Assembly: GCF_013410115.1 (NCBI RefSeq)
Contig: NZ_JACCCV010000001.1
Location: 930,001 to 994,000 of the forward strand
DNA from: Tunturiibacter gelidiferens
Lineage (GTDB): Bacteria > Acidobacteriota > Terriglobia > Terriglobales > Acidobacteriaceae
Reading direction: 5' to 3'
DNA length: 64,000 nt
This document shows, piece after piece, positions 16,237 through 25,145 of the stretch (its first letter is position 1; each line of letters opens with the position of its first letter). The position numbers were made by a program, and so were the translations under genes. The notes below the pieces were generated by a model, which had not been told where the DNA came from, made no database searches, and saw only the letters and a list, made by a program, of their open reading frames with translations.

Positions 16237-19200
16237 ATGATCAATCGTTCGGGCAGCCAGATTCGGGAAGATTTTTTGCGGTTTTTTGAGGGCAAGGTGT
16301 CCGAAGCGACCGGACAGGGGCACAGGCGGGTGCACTCTTCTTCGCTGGTGCCGGTGAACGATCCTACGCTGCTGTTTACCAATGCGGGGATGAATCAGTT
16401 TAAGGATGTTTTTCTTGGGAACGAGAAGCGGGATTACACGCGAGCGGTGAGTTCGCAGAAGTGTGTGCGGGCGGGGGGCAAGCACAACGATCTGGAGAAC
16501 GTTGGGTTTACGCGGCGGCACCATACCTTCTTTGAGATGCTGGGGAATTTTTCGTTCGGGGACTACTTCAAGAAGGATGCGATTGCTTATGCGTGGGAGC
16601 TGCTGACTTCGAATCACGATCATTGCTTTGGGATCGATCCTTCGCGCCTTTACGTGACGATCTTTGAGGGGGATGCGAAGGTTCCGCGGGATGATGAGGC
16701 GGAGAGGTTCTGGATTGAGATTGGGGTGCCGAAGGAGAGGATCTTTGGGATGTCGGCCAAGGATAACTTCTGGCAGATGGGGGATACGGGGCCTTGTGGG
16801 CCTTGTAGCGAGATCTTTTACGACATGGGGATTGAGGCTGCGGAGGAGGCGGGTGTTGATAAGCCGTTTCCGCAGGATGATCAGCGGTATGTCGAGGTGT
16901 GGAATCTGGTGTTCATGCAGTTTGACAGGAGCAGCGATGGGACGCTGACTCCGTTGCCTAAGCCTTCGATCGATACGGGGATGGGGTTGGAGCGAATTGC
17001 TGCGGTGCTGCAGGGTGTGCTGTCGAACTTTGAGACGGATCTGTTTACTCCGCTGATTCTTAAGGCAGCAGAGCTAGCGGGACTGACGGGGGCGGCGAAG
17101 ACAGCGGAAACAGTCAATTTGGCAAGTAAATTATCGACCGCGTCGGATCTGGCGAGGTCGATGGAACGAGGGTCGCTGGCGCGGCTTGTCAACACTGCAA
17201 GTCTACGCATCATCGCGGACCACGCGCGCTGCGCGACGTTCCTCATCTCCGATGGTGTTCTTCCCTCGAACGAAGGGCGCGGGTATGTGCTGCGGAAGAT
17301 TCTGCGGCGTGGGATTCGGCATGGACGGGTATTGGGACAGGAGAAGCCGTTTATGCATGAAATGGTGTTCGCAGTTCGGGATGAGATGCAGGTGGCTTAT
17401 CCGGAGTTGAAAGAGTCTGCGCAGCGGGTAAGCAAGGTGGTGCTGGCGGAGGAGGAGCAGTTTGCTCGTGTAATGGAAAGAGGATTCCAAGAACTGCAGG
17501 ATGAATTTGCTGCTGCGTCTGAGCGGGACATGCAAAACCTGATCATTGATTTCTGCCAGGAGCATGGGCTGACTGTTGATTTGGAGCAACTGAAATCTCG
17601 TACTCGAGGATTGGTATCGATTTATAGAGACCTCTGGGATACACGAAACTACTTTATTGGTGATGACTATTTCAATGAAAAGTATGAATCCGAAATTTCA
17701 CTTCAGCTTGGGTCTATCTTCAAATGGGGTGAATTGACTCCAGAGCTTGCACAACATATTCGCAAGTCATGGTTTCCCAAACTGCCAGGACGGCAGGCAT
17801 TTCGTCTGTACGAAACGTTCGGAATGCCACTGGATTTTATGGTCGACGCTGCGCGCGATGCTGGCATCGAATTTGATCAGGCTGGGTTTGAAGCTGCGAA
17901 ACTTGAGGAGCAGCAGCGGGCTCGTGCTTCGTGGAAGGGCGGGTCGCAGAAGTCGGCGGCGCCGGTTTATCGGGAGTTGCCGAAGACGGAGTTTAAAGGG
18001 TACTCGGCGCTGCGGGTGGATGGGGCGAAGGTGTTGGCGCTGGTGAAAGATGGCGTTGGTGTGCCGGAGTTGAAGGCTGGCGAGTTGGGTGAGGTGGTGC
18101 TCGATGCGACGAGTTTTTATGCGGACTCGGGTGGGCAGGTTGGGGATGTGGGGTGGTTGTACTCGGGGGATCATAACCTGGTGGTGGCTGAGGTGAGTGG
18201 CGCGACCAAGCCGGTGCAGGGAGTGTTTGCGCATAAGGTGAGGGCGAATCAGACGATTGCGGTGGGCGATAGTGTGGACACGGTTGTCGATGGGGCGACG
18301 CGGGCGGCGACGACAAGGAATCATACGGGGACGCATCTGCTGCATGCTGCGCTGCGCGAGGTGCTGGGGAAGCATGTGAAGCAGGCGGGGTCGTTGAACG
18401 ATGCGACGCGGCTGCGGTTTGATTTTTCGCACTTCACGGGGGTGGCCGAGGAGGAGTTGCGCGAGGTCGAGGAGATTGTGAATCGGCAGGTGATGGGGAA
18501 TACGAAGGTGGAGACGCTGGTGGATGTGCCGATCGACGTGGCTGTGAATGAGCTGGGCGCGATGGCGCTGTTTGGCGAGAAGTATGGCGAGAAGGTAAGG
18601 GTGGTGAAGATCGGCGACTTTTCGACGGAGCTTTGCGGCGGGATTCATACGGGGGCTACGGGTGAGATTGGGTTGATCAAGGTGGTGGGCGAGGGGTCAG
18701 TGTCTTCGGGGGTGCGGAGGGTGGAGGCGGTAAGTGGGACTGGTGCGCTGCATGAGTTCCGGCGGGACTTCGATGTGGCGAAGGTAGTGGGGGCTTTCGT
18801 GGGTTCGGGGGCGGGGAGTTCGTCTGAGAGCGTGACGCCGGCGGAGGCGTTGCGTGCCAGGATTGCGGCTCAGGAAGAGGAGATGAAGAAGCTGCGGCGG
18901 GAGCTGGATGTGGTCAGGATGAAGGCGGCGAGTTCGACTTTATCTGACGCTAGCGCGTCTGCCGTGGAAGTGAAGGGCGTGAAGGTGCTGGCGCAGAGGG
19001 TGGATGGCGTGGAGAAGGCGCAGTTGCGGGAGCTGGTGGATTCGCTGCGTATCAAGTTGGGGAGTGGTGTGGTGGTGCTGGGGGCTGCGGTGGAGGGGAA
19101 GGTTTCGCTGATTGTGGGGGTGACGAAGGATCTTACAGCGCGGGTGCAGGCTGGGAAGGTTGTTGGACTGCTGGCGGCGCAGGTTGGGGGAAAGGGTGGG

Positions 19201-19299
19201 GGAAGGCCTGATCTGGCGGAGGCTGGCGGGAGCGATGTGGGTTCGCTCGATTCTGCGTTGCAGGGGGCGGCGGAGGTTGTGGGCGGGTTGCTTGGTTAG
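16237..19299 (+). CDS. alaS: Alanine-tRNA ligase
   Basis: The 1020-residue protein has all parts of AlaRS: class II catalytic core ([41 protein letters not shown]), the tRNA-recognition region, the editing domain with HTGTHLLH and [13 protein letters not shown] (zinc and editing residues), and the C-terminal oligomerisation domain. It charges tRNA-Ala and removes mischarged Ser/Gly. It is about 145 residues longer than the usual ~875. Two extra segments account for most of this: about residues 285-320 within the tRNA-binding part, and about residues 428-513 just before [15 protein letters not shown]. Insert 2 (bases about 17,518-17,776) is clearly richer in A/T than the rest of the gene. Confidence 0.97.
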   Translation: MINRSGSQIREDFLRFFEGKVSEATGQGHRRVHSSSLVPVNDPTLLFTNAGMNQFKDVFLGNEKRDYTRAVSSQKCVRAGGKHNDLENVGFTRRHHTFFEMLGNFSFGDYFKKDAIAYAWELLTSNHDHCFGIDPSRLYVTIFEGDAKVPRDDEAERFWIEIGVPKERIFGMSAKDNFWQMGDTGPCGPCSEIFYDMGIEAAEEAGVDKPFPQDDQRYVEVWNLVFMQFDRSSDGTLTPLPKPSIDTGMGLERIAAVLQGVLSNFETDLFTPLILKAAELAGLTGAAKTAETVNLASKLSTASDLARSMERGSLARLVNTASLRIIADHARCATFLISDGVLPSNEGRGYVLRKILRRGIRHGRVLGQEKPFMHEMVFAVRDEMQVAYPELKESAQRVSKVVLAEEEQFARVMERGFQELQDEFAAASERDMQNLIIDFCQEHGLTVDLEQLKSRTRGLVSIYRDLWDTRNYFIGDDYFNEKYESEISLQLGSIFKWGELTPELAQHIRKSWFPKLPGRQAFRLYETFGMPLDFMVDAARDAGIEFDQAGFEAAKLEEQQRARASWKGGSQKSAAPVYRELPKTEFKGYSALRVDGAKVLALVKDGVGVPELKAGELGEVVLDATSFYADSGGQVGDVGWLYSGDHNLVVAEVSGATKPVQGVFAHKVRANQTIAVGDSVDTVVDGATRAATTRNHTGTHLLHAALREVLGKHVKQAGSLNDATRLRFDFSHFTGVAEEELREVEEIVNRQVMGNTKVETLVDVPIDVAVNELGAMALFGEKYGEKVRVVKIGDFSTELCGGIHTGATGEIGLIKVVGEGSVSSGVRRVEAVSGTGALHEFRRDFDVAKVVGAFVGSGAGSSSESVTPAEALRARIAAQEEEMKKLRRELDVVRMKAASSTLSDASASAVEVKGVKVLAQRVDGVEKAQLRELVDSLRIKLGSGVVVLGAAVEGKVSLIVGVTKDLTARVQAGKVVGLLAAQVGGKGGGRPDLAEAGGSDVGSLDSALQGAAEVVGGLLG

Positions 19300-19307
19300 G
19301 GGCTAGG

Positions 19308-19453
19308 TGTCCTGCCGGACGGGCCTCCTGCGCGGAGGGCGATCACTTCGTGATGGGTATACCCCTTCGGTTGGCGCTCCCGTTGGTCGCGAGGGAAGAT
19401 GATTCCGACCAACGGGAGGACCACGCGAAGCTTTAAAAAGGCGTGTGAACGCC
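19308..19453. repeat. Dispersed long-inverted-end element, copy D (rearranged)
   Basis: It starts TGTCCTGCCGGACGGGCC, has the inner palindrome CTCCCGTTGGTCGCG / CCGACCAACGGGAG, but lacks the usual outer right arm. Instead its right end (gcgaagctttaaaaaggcgt...) is the reverse complement of part of the left arm of copy C. It fills the gap between two convergent stop codons (alaS, mntH). Confidence 0.75.
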
Positions 19454-20791
19454 CTAGTGGCCGCGGAAGATTTGTATCAGGAGCCAGAGGTTTAATCCGG
19501 CGATGAGGAAGGCTACGGCGTAGCTTAGGAGCCTGGTTCGCGCGTGATTGACGAAGGGGCCCATCTTCGCCGGGTTGCTGGTGAAGGCTACCAGAGGGAA
19601 GACGGCAAAGCTCAACTGCATGCTTAGGATGACCTGGCTTAAGAGTAGCAGTTTAGAAGTGCCGCGCTCGCCGTAGAAGTAGGTGACGATGATGGTGGGG
19701 ATGATGGCGAGAGAGCGGGTGATGAGCCGGCGCAGCCAGGGGGCGAGGCGAATGTGGAGGAAGCCCTCCATGACGATCTGGCCGGCTAGGGTTCCGGTGA
19801 TGGTGGAGTTTTGACCGGAGGCGAGCAGGGCGAGGGCGAACATGGTGCTGGCTCCGGCGAAGCCCAGCATGGGGGTGAGGAGCTTGTAGGCGTCGTTGAT
19901 CTCGGCGACCTCGTAGTGGCCTGCGCGATGAAAGACGGCTGCGGCGAGGATGAGGATTGCGGCGTTGACGAAGAGGGCGAGCATGAGGGCGGTTGCGGAG
20001 TCGATGTTGGCGAAGCGGATGGCTTCGCGTTTGCCCTGCTCGGTGCGCGGGTAGTTTCGCGTCTGGACGATGGAGGAGTGGAGATAGAGGTTGTGCGGCA
20101 TGACGGTGGCGCCGAGGATGCTGATGGCGATGTAGAGCATCTCAGGGTCGGTAATGATGGCCTTGGAGGGGATGACGAGGTTGCGGGCGATGGGGAGCCA
20201 GTCGGGGTGCGAGAGCAGGACTTCGACGCCGAAGAGAGCGGCGATGGTGCCGATGAGGGTGATGACGAGGGCTTCGAGATAGCGGAAGCCGCGGTTTTGG
20301 AGGAGCAGGATGAGCAGGACGTCGGTGCCGGTGATGAGGACGCCGAGCATAAGGGGAATGTGGAAGAGGAGTTGGAGGGCGATGGCGGAGCCGATGACTT
20401 CGGCGAGGTCGCAGGCGCCGATGGCGATCTCGGCGAAGAGCCAGAGAAGGATGTTGGTGGGGCGGCTGTAGGTTTCGCGGCAGGACTGGGCTAGGTCGCG
20501 TTCGGTGGCGATGCCGAGCTTGAGAGCGAGGCTTTGGAGGAGGATCGCCATCAGGTTGGAGAGCATGATGACGAAGAGGAGGGTGTATCCGTATTTGGAC
20601 CCGCCGGCGAGGTCGGTTGCCCAGTTTCCAGGGTCCATGTAGCCGACGGAGATCAGGAAGCCGGGGCCGAGAAAGCCGAAGAGGCGTCGCCAGAAGCCGG
20701 GAGACTGCGTGAGGCGTACCGAAGAGAATGCCTCCGGCAGGGACGGGCGCAGTTCGCGATTGAGTTCCTGGAGGGTTGGCATAGGCGGCAT
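19454..20791 (-). CDS. mntH: Nramp-family manganese transporter MntH
   Basis: The 445-residue protein has 11 or so membrane segments and the two Nramp signatures: [13 protein letters not shown] near residue 52 and [13 protein letters not shown] near residue 230, whose Asp, Asn and Met residues bind the metal. It is expected to import Mn(II) with protons. It starts at 20791, or at the second Met at 20782. It follows a DtxR/MntR-type regulator gene on the same strand by 48 bases, and a palindrome lies in the gap, so it is probably repressed by Mn-loaded regulator. Confidence 0.92.
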   Translation of the reverse strand: MPPMPTLQELNRELRPSLPEAFSSVRLTQSPGFWRRLFGFLGPGFLISVGYMDPGNWATDLAGGSKYGYTLLFVIMLSNLMAILLQSLALKLGIATERDLAQSCRETYSRPTNILLWLFAEIAIGACDLAEVIGSAIALQLLFHIPLMLGVLITGTDVLLILLLQNRGFRYLEALVITLIGTIAALFGVEVLLSHPDWLPIARNLVIPSKAIITDPEMLYIAISILGATVMPHNLYLHSSIVQTRNYPRTEQGKREAIRFANIDSATALMLALFVNAAILILAAAVFHRAGHYEVAEINDAYKLLTPMLGFAGASTMFALALLASGQNSTITGTLAGQIVMEGFLHIRLAPWLRRLITRSLAIIPTIIVTYFYGERGTSKLLLLSQVILSMQLSFAVFPLVAFTSNPAKMGPFVNHARTRLLSYAVAFLIAGLNLWLLIQIFRGH

Positions 20792-20829
20792 TGGTACGTG
20801 CAGTCTTAAATGCAGTATGCCACATTTAG

Positions 20830-20843
20830 TTAACCGAGGTTAT
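20830..20843. promoter_or_regulatory. Candidate MntR operator before mntH
   Basis: TTAACCGAGGTTAT is a near-perfect palindrome (TAACC-nn-GGTTA) overlapping the mntR stop codon, 39 bases before the mntH start. It matches a second palindrome upstream of mntR. Confidence 0.6.
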
Positions 20844-21547
20844 GTTTTTTTACGTCGCCTTGGTTCATCTGTTTCTCTGGATGCCGGATTGGGCCGTACC
20901 CAGACCCTGATGGCGGCGGATTGGCCGAGGGTCACGGAGCCGTTGGGGGTCTTGATCTGCATGGTGTTGTCGTAGTTGCGTCTCTGGACGCGGACGGCGA
21001 CCTTTGGTCCTATTCCGAGTTCATGAAGAAACTCGAGCAGGCCGGAGTCTCGTTCGTAGAGACTTGCTACAACGTAGTCGGTGTTCTCGGTTGCTTCGGA
21101 GAGAGCGACGAGGCCTCGGCGTTTGATCTGCGCGGGGGTCTCTGGGAGAACCTTGTTGCCGTGGGGGCAGTCGCCGGCTTCGCCGAGTTTTTCGATGAGC
21201 TTGGCTTCGAATGCGGGGGAGATGGCGTGTTCGAGGCGCTCGGCCTCGGTGTGGATCTGATGCCACTCCATGCCGAACATCTCGGAGAGCATGCGTTCGA
21301 CGAGATGATGACGGAGGGCGGTGCGGTGGGCGGCCTCTCGTCCTTTGGTGGTGAGTTTGAGAGCCCCTTCGCGGCCAGCCTCGATGTAGCCGTCCTCGCG
21401 CAGGCGCTTTACGGCCTTGGTCACGGCGGGAGCGGAGACCTCCAGCCACTGGGCCAGCAAGGCTGCAATGACAGTGTGGCCCTCGCTTTCGGCTTCAATG
21501 ATCGCCTTGAGGTAATCTTCCTTCGAGACTGTGATTTCCTGCGACAT
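20840..21547 (-). CDS. mntR: DtxR/MntR-family metal-dependent regulator
   Basis: The 235-residue protein has an N-terminal winged helix (SKEDYLKAIIEAESEGHTV, LEVSAPAVTKAVKRLREDGY), the metal-binding dimerisation region with the His/Glu/Cys set typical of DtxR proteins (HHLVERMLSEMFGMEWHQIHTEAERLEH, GDCPHGNKVLP) and a C-terminal SH3-like FeoA-type domain. The cysteine in GDCPHG is as in iron sensors, but the position directly before mntH points to manganese control. A palindrome nearly identical to the one before mntH lies 10 bases before its ATG, so autoregulation is likely. Confidence 0.85.
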   Translation of the reverse strand: MSQEITVSKEDYLKAIIEAESEGHTVIAALLAQWLEVSAPAVTKAVKRLREDGYIEAGREGALKLTTKGREAAHRTALRHHLVERMLSEMFGMEWHQIHTEAERLEHAISPAFEAKLIEKLGEAGDCPHGNKVLPETPAQIKRRGLVALSEATENTDYVVASLYERDSGLLEFLHELGIGPKVAVRVQRRNYDNTMQIKTPNGSVTLGQSAAIRVWVRPNPASRETDEPRRRKKT

Positions 21548-21556
21548 GATTGCAAG

Positions 21557-21570
21557 TTAACCATGGTAAA
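21557..21570. promoter_or_regulatory. Candidate MntR operator before mntR
   Basis: TTAACCATGGTAAA is a palindrome with one mismatch and shares the core AACC-nn-GGT with the site at 20830-20843. It lies in the expected promoter region of mntR. Confidence 0.6.
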
Positions 21571-21598
21571 GCGGATTTGTCATCGGTCGAGATGATCT

Positions 21599-21815
21599 TT
21601 TGGGGGGAAGAACGGCAAACGGCTGGGTGTTGGGTTGGAAGGTTCGAACGGTATGGGTAGGTGGAAGGTGTCGGGATCCTTCACTGCGTTCAGGATGACG
21701 ACAAAAACAAACTGCGGATCCTTCCCCATTCGACTTCGCTCAGGGTCAAGATGACGACAAGAACAAACTAAGGATCCGTCCCGTTCGACCTCGCTCAGGG
21801 GTAGGATGACGACTT
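21599..21815. repeat. Cluster of REP-like repeats
   Basis: Three successive units follow the pattern ggatcc(t/g)t...cgttcaggatgacgac, separated by short linkers such as aaaaacaaactgcggatcct. The first part (about 21635-21693) repeats bases about 5148-5218. They occupy the 355-base gap between mntR and the next small gene; no gene is visible. Confidence 0.65.
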
Positions 21816-21902
21816 CAAATAATCGCCTTTCCCTTCGTGGAAATGACAGATCTTTGGTCGCCCTATAGCTCGACACTGCCTGATTCTCAGAGGGTCTACT
21901 GG

Positions 21903-22073
21903 CTATTTCGATGCTTCCTCGTCTTCGAGAAGCTGTCTTGCCTCTTCGAGATTGAGGAGGTTGCCGTCTACGACGATTTCATAGACGCCTGCGTTGTCCG
22001 GAACGGAGAAGACGCTCTCAACGGTGTGTCCGCGTTTGCGAATAGCTTCGACGAGAAGATCGATGTCTACCAT
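21903..22073 (-). CDS. Small hypothetical protein
   Basis: The 56-residue product is MVDIDLLVEAIRKRGHTVES followed by a beta-rich middle and an acidic helix ending LEEARQLLEDEEASK. The sequence looks like a compact alpha/beta fold with an EAR-type helix. A longer frame to 22145 exists, but its first 24 residues are not protein-like. No family is recognised. It lies between a repeat cluster and the amidase gene, on the opposite strand to the latter. Confidence 0.5.
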   Translation of the reverse strand: MVDIDLLVEAIRKRGHTVESVFSVPDNAGVYEIVVDGNLLNLEEARQLLEDEEASK

Positions 22074-22247
22074 GCGTGTGAGTTTACCCCAGGATGGCTT
22101 GCTGGGATCATCGTTGAATAGAGGCTTGATGCGGGATGAGCGCAATGGGTTGGGGGTATCGGGGGGAGTACCGGGTTTCTTTTCACACGCGTTGCGGGGT
22201 GGGCTCTCTTAAACTTAGGCGGTCTGTCGTTTTTTTGAAGAAGACAC

Positions 22248-24578
22248 ATGGGCCTGGGGAAGATAATTCGTAGTTCTTGGTGTGGCGCGAGTTGCGCGGT
22301 GGTGCTGGGCTGCGCGATGGTGCAGGTTCTGCCTGCGAAGGCGGTTCGGCAGCGGCATGTGGAGTTGACTCCGTGGGAACAGGCCGAGCGGGGACGGCAG
22401 GCGCTGGAGGCAATGCCGGAGGGGACGCGGACGCGAGCCGATTATGCGCGGGCGATGGATGGGTTTCGTGCGGTGTACCACGAGGCTCCGGGGGGTATGC
22501 ATGCTCCCGACAGCGTGAATGCAGTGGCGGAGTTGCTGGCGGAGCAGGGGCGTGGACTGCATGATGCGAAGAGTTTGAAGGCTGCGGCGGGGCAGTATGA
22601 GTTTTTGCGGACGCAGTATCCGGGGAGCTCGCTGCGTGTGGGGGCGCTTCTGGCGGAGGGGCAGATCTATGAGAATGATCTGCATGATGCGGCGGCGGCG
22701 CGGGAGAGATATTCGCTGCTGGTGAAGGAGTATCCGCGGAGTGAGATGGCGGAGGAGGCTCGGGCTGGACTGGCTTCGCTGGATCAGGGTGGGCGTAAGG
22801 ATCCAGGTGCGATGGGAGCGGTTGGGGCGGCTCCGGTTGGGTCTTCTGTTTCTTCGAATGCGGCTACGGCTGCGAAGGAGGCTGGAGCTGGTGGGATGGT
22901 GGCCGCGGCGAGTGCATTTGATGGGCGCGACGTTCGCGTGTCGGGTGTGAGTTCAGCGGGTCCGGCGACAGTTGCGGAGAGGCAGGGGGCTGCGCCGGTG
23001 GATGAGGCGGCCGGTACAGCTCCTGGCTCGACTTCGGGCTCGGCTTCGGGTTCAGATGCGGGAACGCAGAGTGTGGCGCCGATGCATATAGCGAAGACTG
23101 TGCGGCGTGGGCATATGGCGCAGGTGACGGGGATTCGTCACTGGTCGACGCCGAACTACACGCGGGTCGCAATCGACCTCGGCGACGATGTGACGTATGA
23201 GGCGGCGCGGGTTCCGAATCCGGATCGCATCTACTTTGATCTGCATGGTACCCGGCTGGCGCAGGAGCTGGTGGGCAAGAGCTTCGCTGTGACCGATGAT
23301 GGTTTTTTGAAGAAGATTCGGGCGGCGCAGTTTTCGAATGACATGACTCGAGTGGTGCTGGATGTTAATGATGTGACGGAGTACTCGGCGTTTCTGCTGC
23401 CGAATCCCTATCGCTTAATTATTGATATCCATGGTGGTAGTAAGGCGGAGCCGGGCGCTCCGGTGGTGAGTGTGCCGATGCAGAGAGCGGCGGCTCCTGC
23501 GCCGTCGGTTCCGAATACGACGGCGGTAAAGTCGGGGAGTTCGTTTGATGTGGCGGCGGTGAGTGCGCAGCCGGGAAGGGTGGAGGCGACGACGCAGCCA
23601 ACCTCGCAGCCGATCTCGGCGGTGGTGTCGGACAGGAGTCAGTCAGATAAGGCTCAGGGCTCAGGGCTCAGGGTTCAGGGGGGCGATGGTGCATCGGGGA
23701 CAGGTAGCTCTATTGGAGTAGCGACAAGCTCTGCGGACGTTGCGGTGCCTGTACCGAGCACGAGGAAGCTGCGACACGGCAAAGGTGCGAAGGATGCCGA
23801 TGCGGTTCCGGCGCGGGCGGCAGTGCCTACGGCGGATGGCGAGACCTCGATGGTGCGGGCGCTGGGGTTGAAGGTTGGACGGATCGTGATCGACGCGGGG
23901 CATGGGGGGCATGACTCGGGGACGCTGGGCGTGGATGGGATTGAGGAGAAGGACGTGGTGCTGGACGTAGCGCTGCGGCTGGGGAGGCTCCTGCATGAGC
24001 GCCTGGGGTCGGAGATTATTTATACGCGGTCGGACGATACGTTTATTCCGCTGGAGACCCGGACGGCGATTGCGAATAAGGCACAGGCTGATCTGTTTCT
24101 TTCGATCCATGCGAACTCTTCATCGGATGCGAGTGCGCGCGGAGTGGAGACTTACTACCTGAACTTCACGTCGTCGCCGGATGCGCTGGAGACGGCGGCG
24201 CGTGAGAACGCTGTGTCGGACCAGTCGATTCATCAGCTGAGCGATCTGGTGAAGAAGATTGCGCTGAAGGATAAGATCGCCGAGTCGCGAGAGTTTGCAG
24301 GGGATGTGGAACAGAGTCTGTATGGTGGGTTGCAGAAGGGGAATGCAGGACTGAAAGATCGCGGTGTGAAGAAGGCTCCGTTTGTGGTGCTGATCGGGGC
24401 GAATATGCCTTCGATCCTGGCGGAGATCTCGTTTGTGACGAATGCGAAGGATGCTCGGCAGCTGCAGCAGCCGGAGTATCGGGAGCGGGTGGCGGAGAGT
24501 CTTTATAAAGGTGTGGCGAAGTATGCCGGTGGGTTGAGCGGGGCGAAGGCGCCGACGGAGCGGGCCAGCGGGAACTGA
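22248..24578 (+). CDS. N-acetylmuramoyl-L-alanine amidase with TPR-like and AMIN domains
   Basis: The 776-residue protein has a signal peptide (SCAVVLGCAMVQVLPAKA), a helical TPR-like region (about residues 40-185, with QYEFLRTQYPGSSLRVGALLAEG), a low-complexity linker, an AMIN domain (about 290-400) that targets peptidoglycan at division sites, a second linker, and a C-terminal amidase_3 domain. Zinc ligands are His552 (DAGHGGHD), Glu567 (IEEKD) and His621 (SIHANSS); the catalytic Glu is Glu726 (LAEISFVTN). It cleaves the lactyl-peptide bond in peptidoglycan, probably during daughter-cell separation. The second linker holds a short tandem repeat (gctcagg units, about 23651-23680). Confidence 0.92.
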   Translation: MGLGKIIRSSWCGASCAVVLGCAMVQVLPAKAVRQRHVELTPWEQAERGRQALEAMPEGTRTRADYARAMDGFRAVYHEAPGGMHAPDSVNAVAELLAEQGRGLHDAKSLKAAAGQYEFLRTQYPGSSLRVGALLAEGQIYENDLHDAAAARERYSLLVKEYPRSEMAEEARAGLASLDQGGRKDPGAMGAVGAAPVGSSVSSNAATAAKEAGAGGMVAAASAFDGRDVRVSGVSSAGPATVAERQGAAPVDEAAGTAPGSTSGSASGSDAGTQSVAPMHIAKTVRRGHMAQVTGIRHWSTPNYTRVAIDLGDDVTYEAARVPNPDRIYFDLHGTRLAQELVGKSFAVTDDGFLKKIRAAQFSNDMTRVVLDVNDVTEYSAFLLPNPYRLIIDIHGGSKAEPGAPVVSVPMQRAAAPAPSVPNTTAVKSGSSFDVAAVSAQPGRVEATTQPTSQPISAVVSDRSQSDKAQGSGLRVQGGDGASGTGSSIGVATSSADVAVPVPSTRKLRHGKGAKDADAVPARAAVPTADGETSMVRALGLKVGRIVIDAGHGGHDSGTLGVDGIEEKDVVLDVALRLGRLLHERLGSEIIYTRSDDTFIPLETRTAIANKAQADLFLSIHANSSSDASARGVETYYLNFTSSPDALETAARENAVSDQSIHQLSDLVKKIALKDKIAESREFAGDVEQSLYGGLQKGNAGLKDRGVKKAPFVVLIGANMPSILAEISFVTNAKDARQLQQPEYRERVAESLYKGVAKYAGGLSGAKAPTERASGN

Positions 24579-24763
24579 TTCTCTGTGGTGTGGCGGTGAG
24601 GCGAGAGAAGATCCTGCGCGGTGCAGTAACAATTTTGCTGCGTAAGGGCGATCAATAAAGGCTCTTATGTGGGCGAACAAAACAGACAACGACAACGGCG
24701 AATACGGGGTCTTGACGGATACCGCAGCATGATCGGTTCGCTGCAACGGAGAGCTGTGGCCGC

Positions 24764-24967
24764 GATCCACTGCGCTGTTCACGATGAGGCTGTGAACAGC
24801 TTCGGTCGAGATGACGGTGTTTGTTAGAGGGCGAGCGAGAAGCAGATTCCTCCCCCGTTCGACTACGCTCAGGGTGCGGAATGACAAACAAAAAGGCGCG
24901 ACTATTAACACGACTATCAAATAGACGAAAAAGGCCACGACTAAAAAGCAAAAAGGCCACGACTATT
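24764..24967. repeat. Mixed short repeats in a gene-free gap
   Basis: The gap 24579-25145 (567 bases) contains a REP unit at about 24769-24813 with GCTGTTCAC / GTGAACAGC, a second unit at about 24842-24889 (gcagattcctcccccgttcg...gcggaatgacaa), and three short copies of aaaaggc(c/g)(a/c)cgacta (24891, 24929, 24949). The frames crossing the gap change character at the repeats and are not convincing genes. Confidence 0.6.
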
Positions 24968-25145
24968 AAATGAGAGGGAGGTTCGCCTGCACGGTGGTGC
25001 GGCATTCTTAGATTCTTCCAATCTGGATGATTCGGGGATGGCAGGGCGGTTGCTTCTAGTTCGTCGCGGAGATTTTTTCGCACGAAGATGCGGCGCTTGC
25101 CTCGTTGTTTCGATGCGGTGATGGCGTGCTTCAGTGAGGAGGCCC

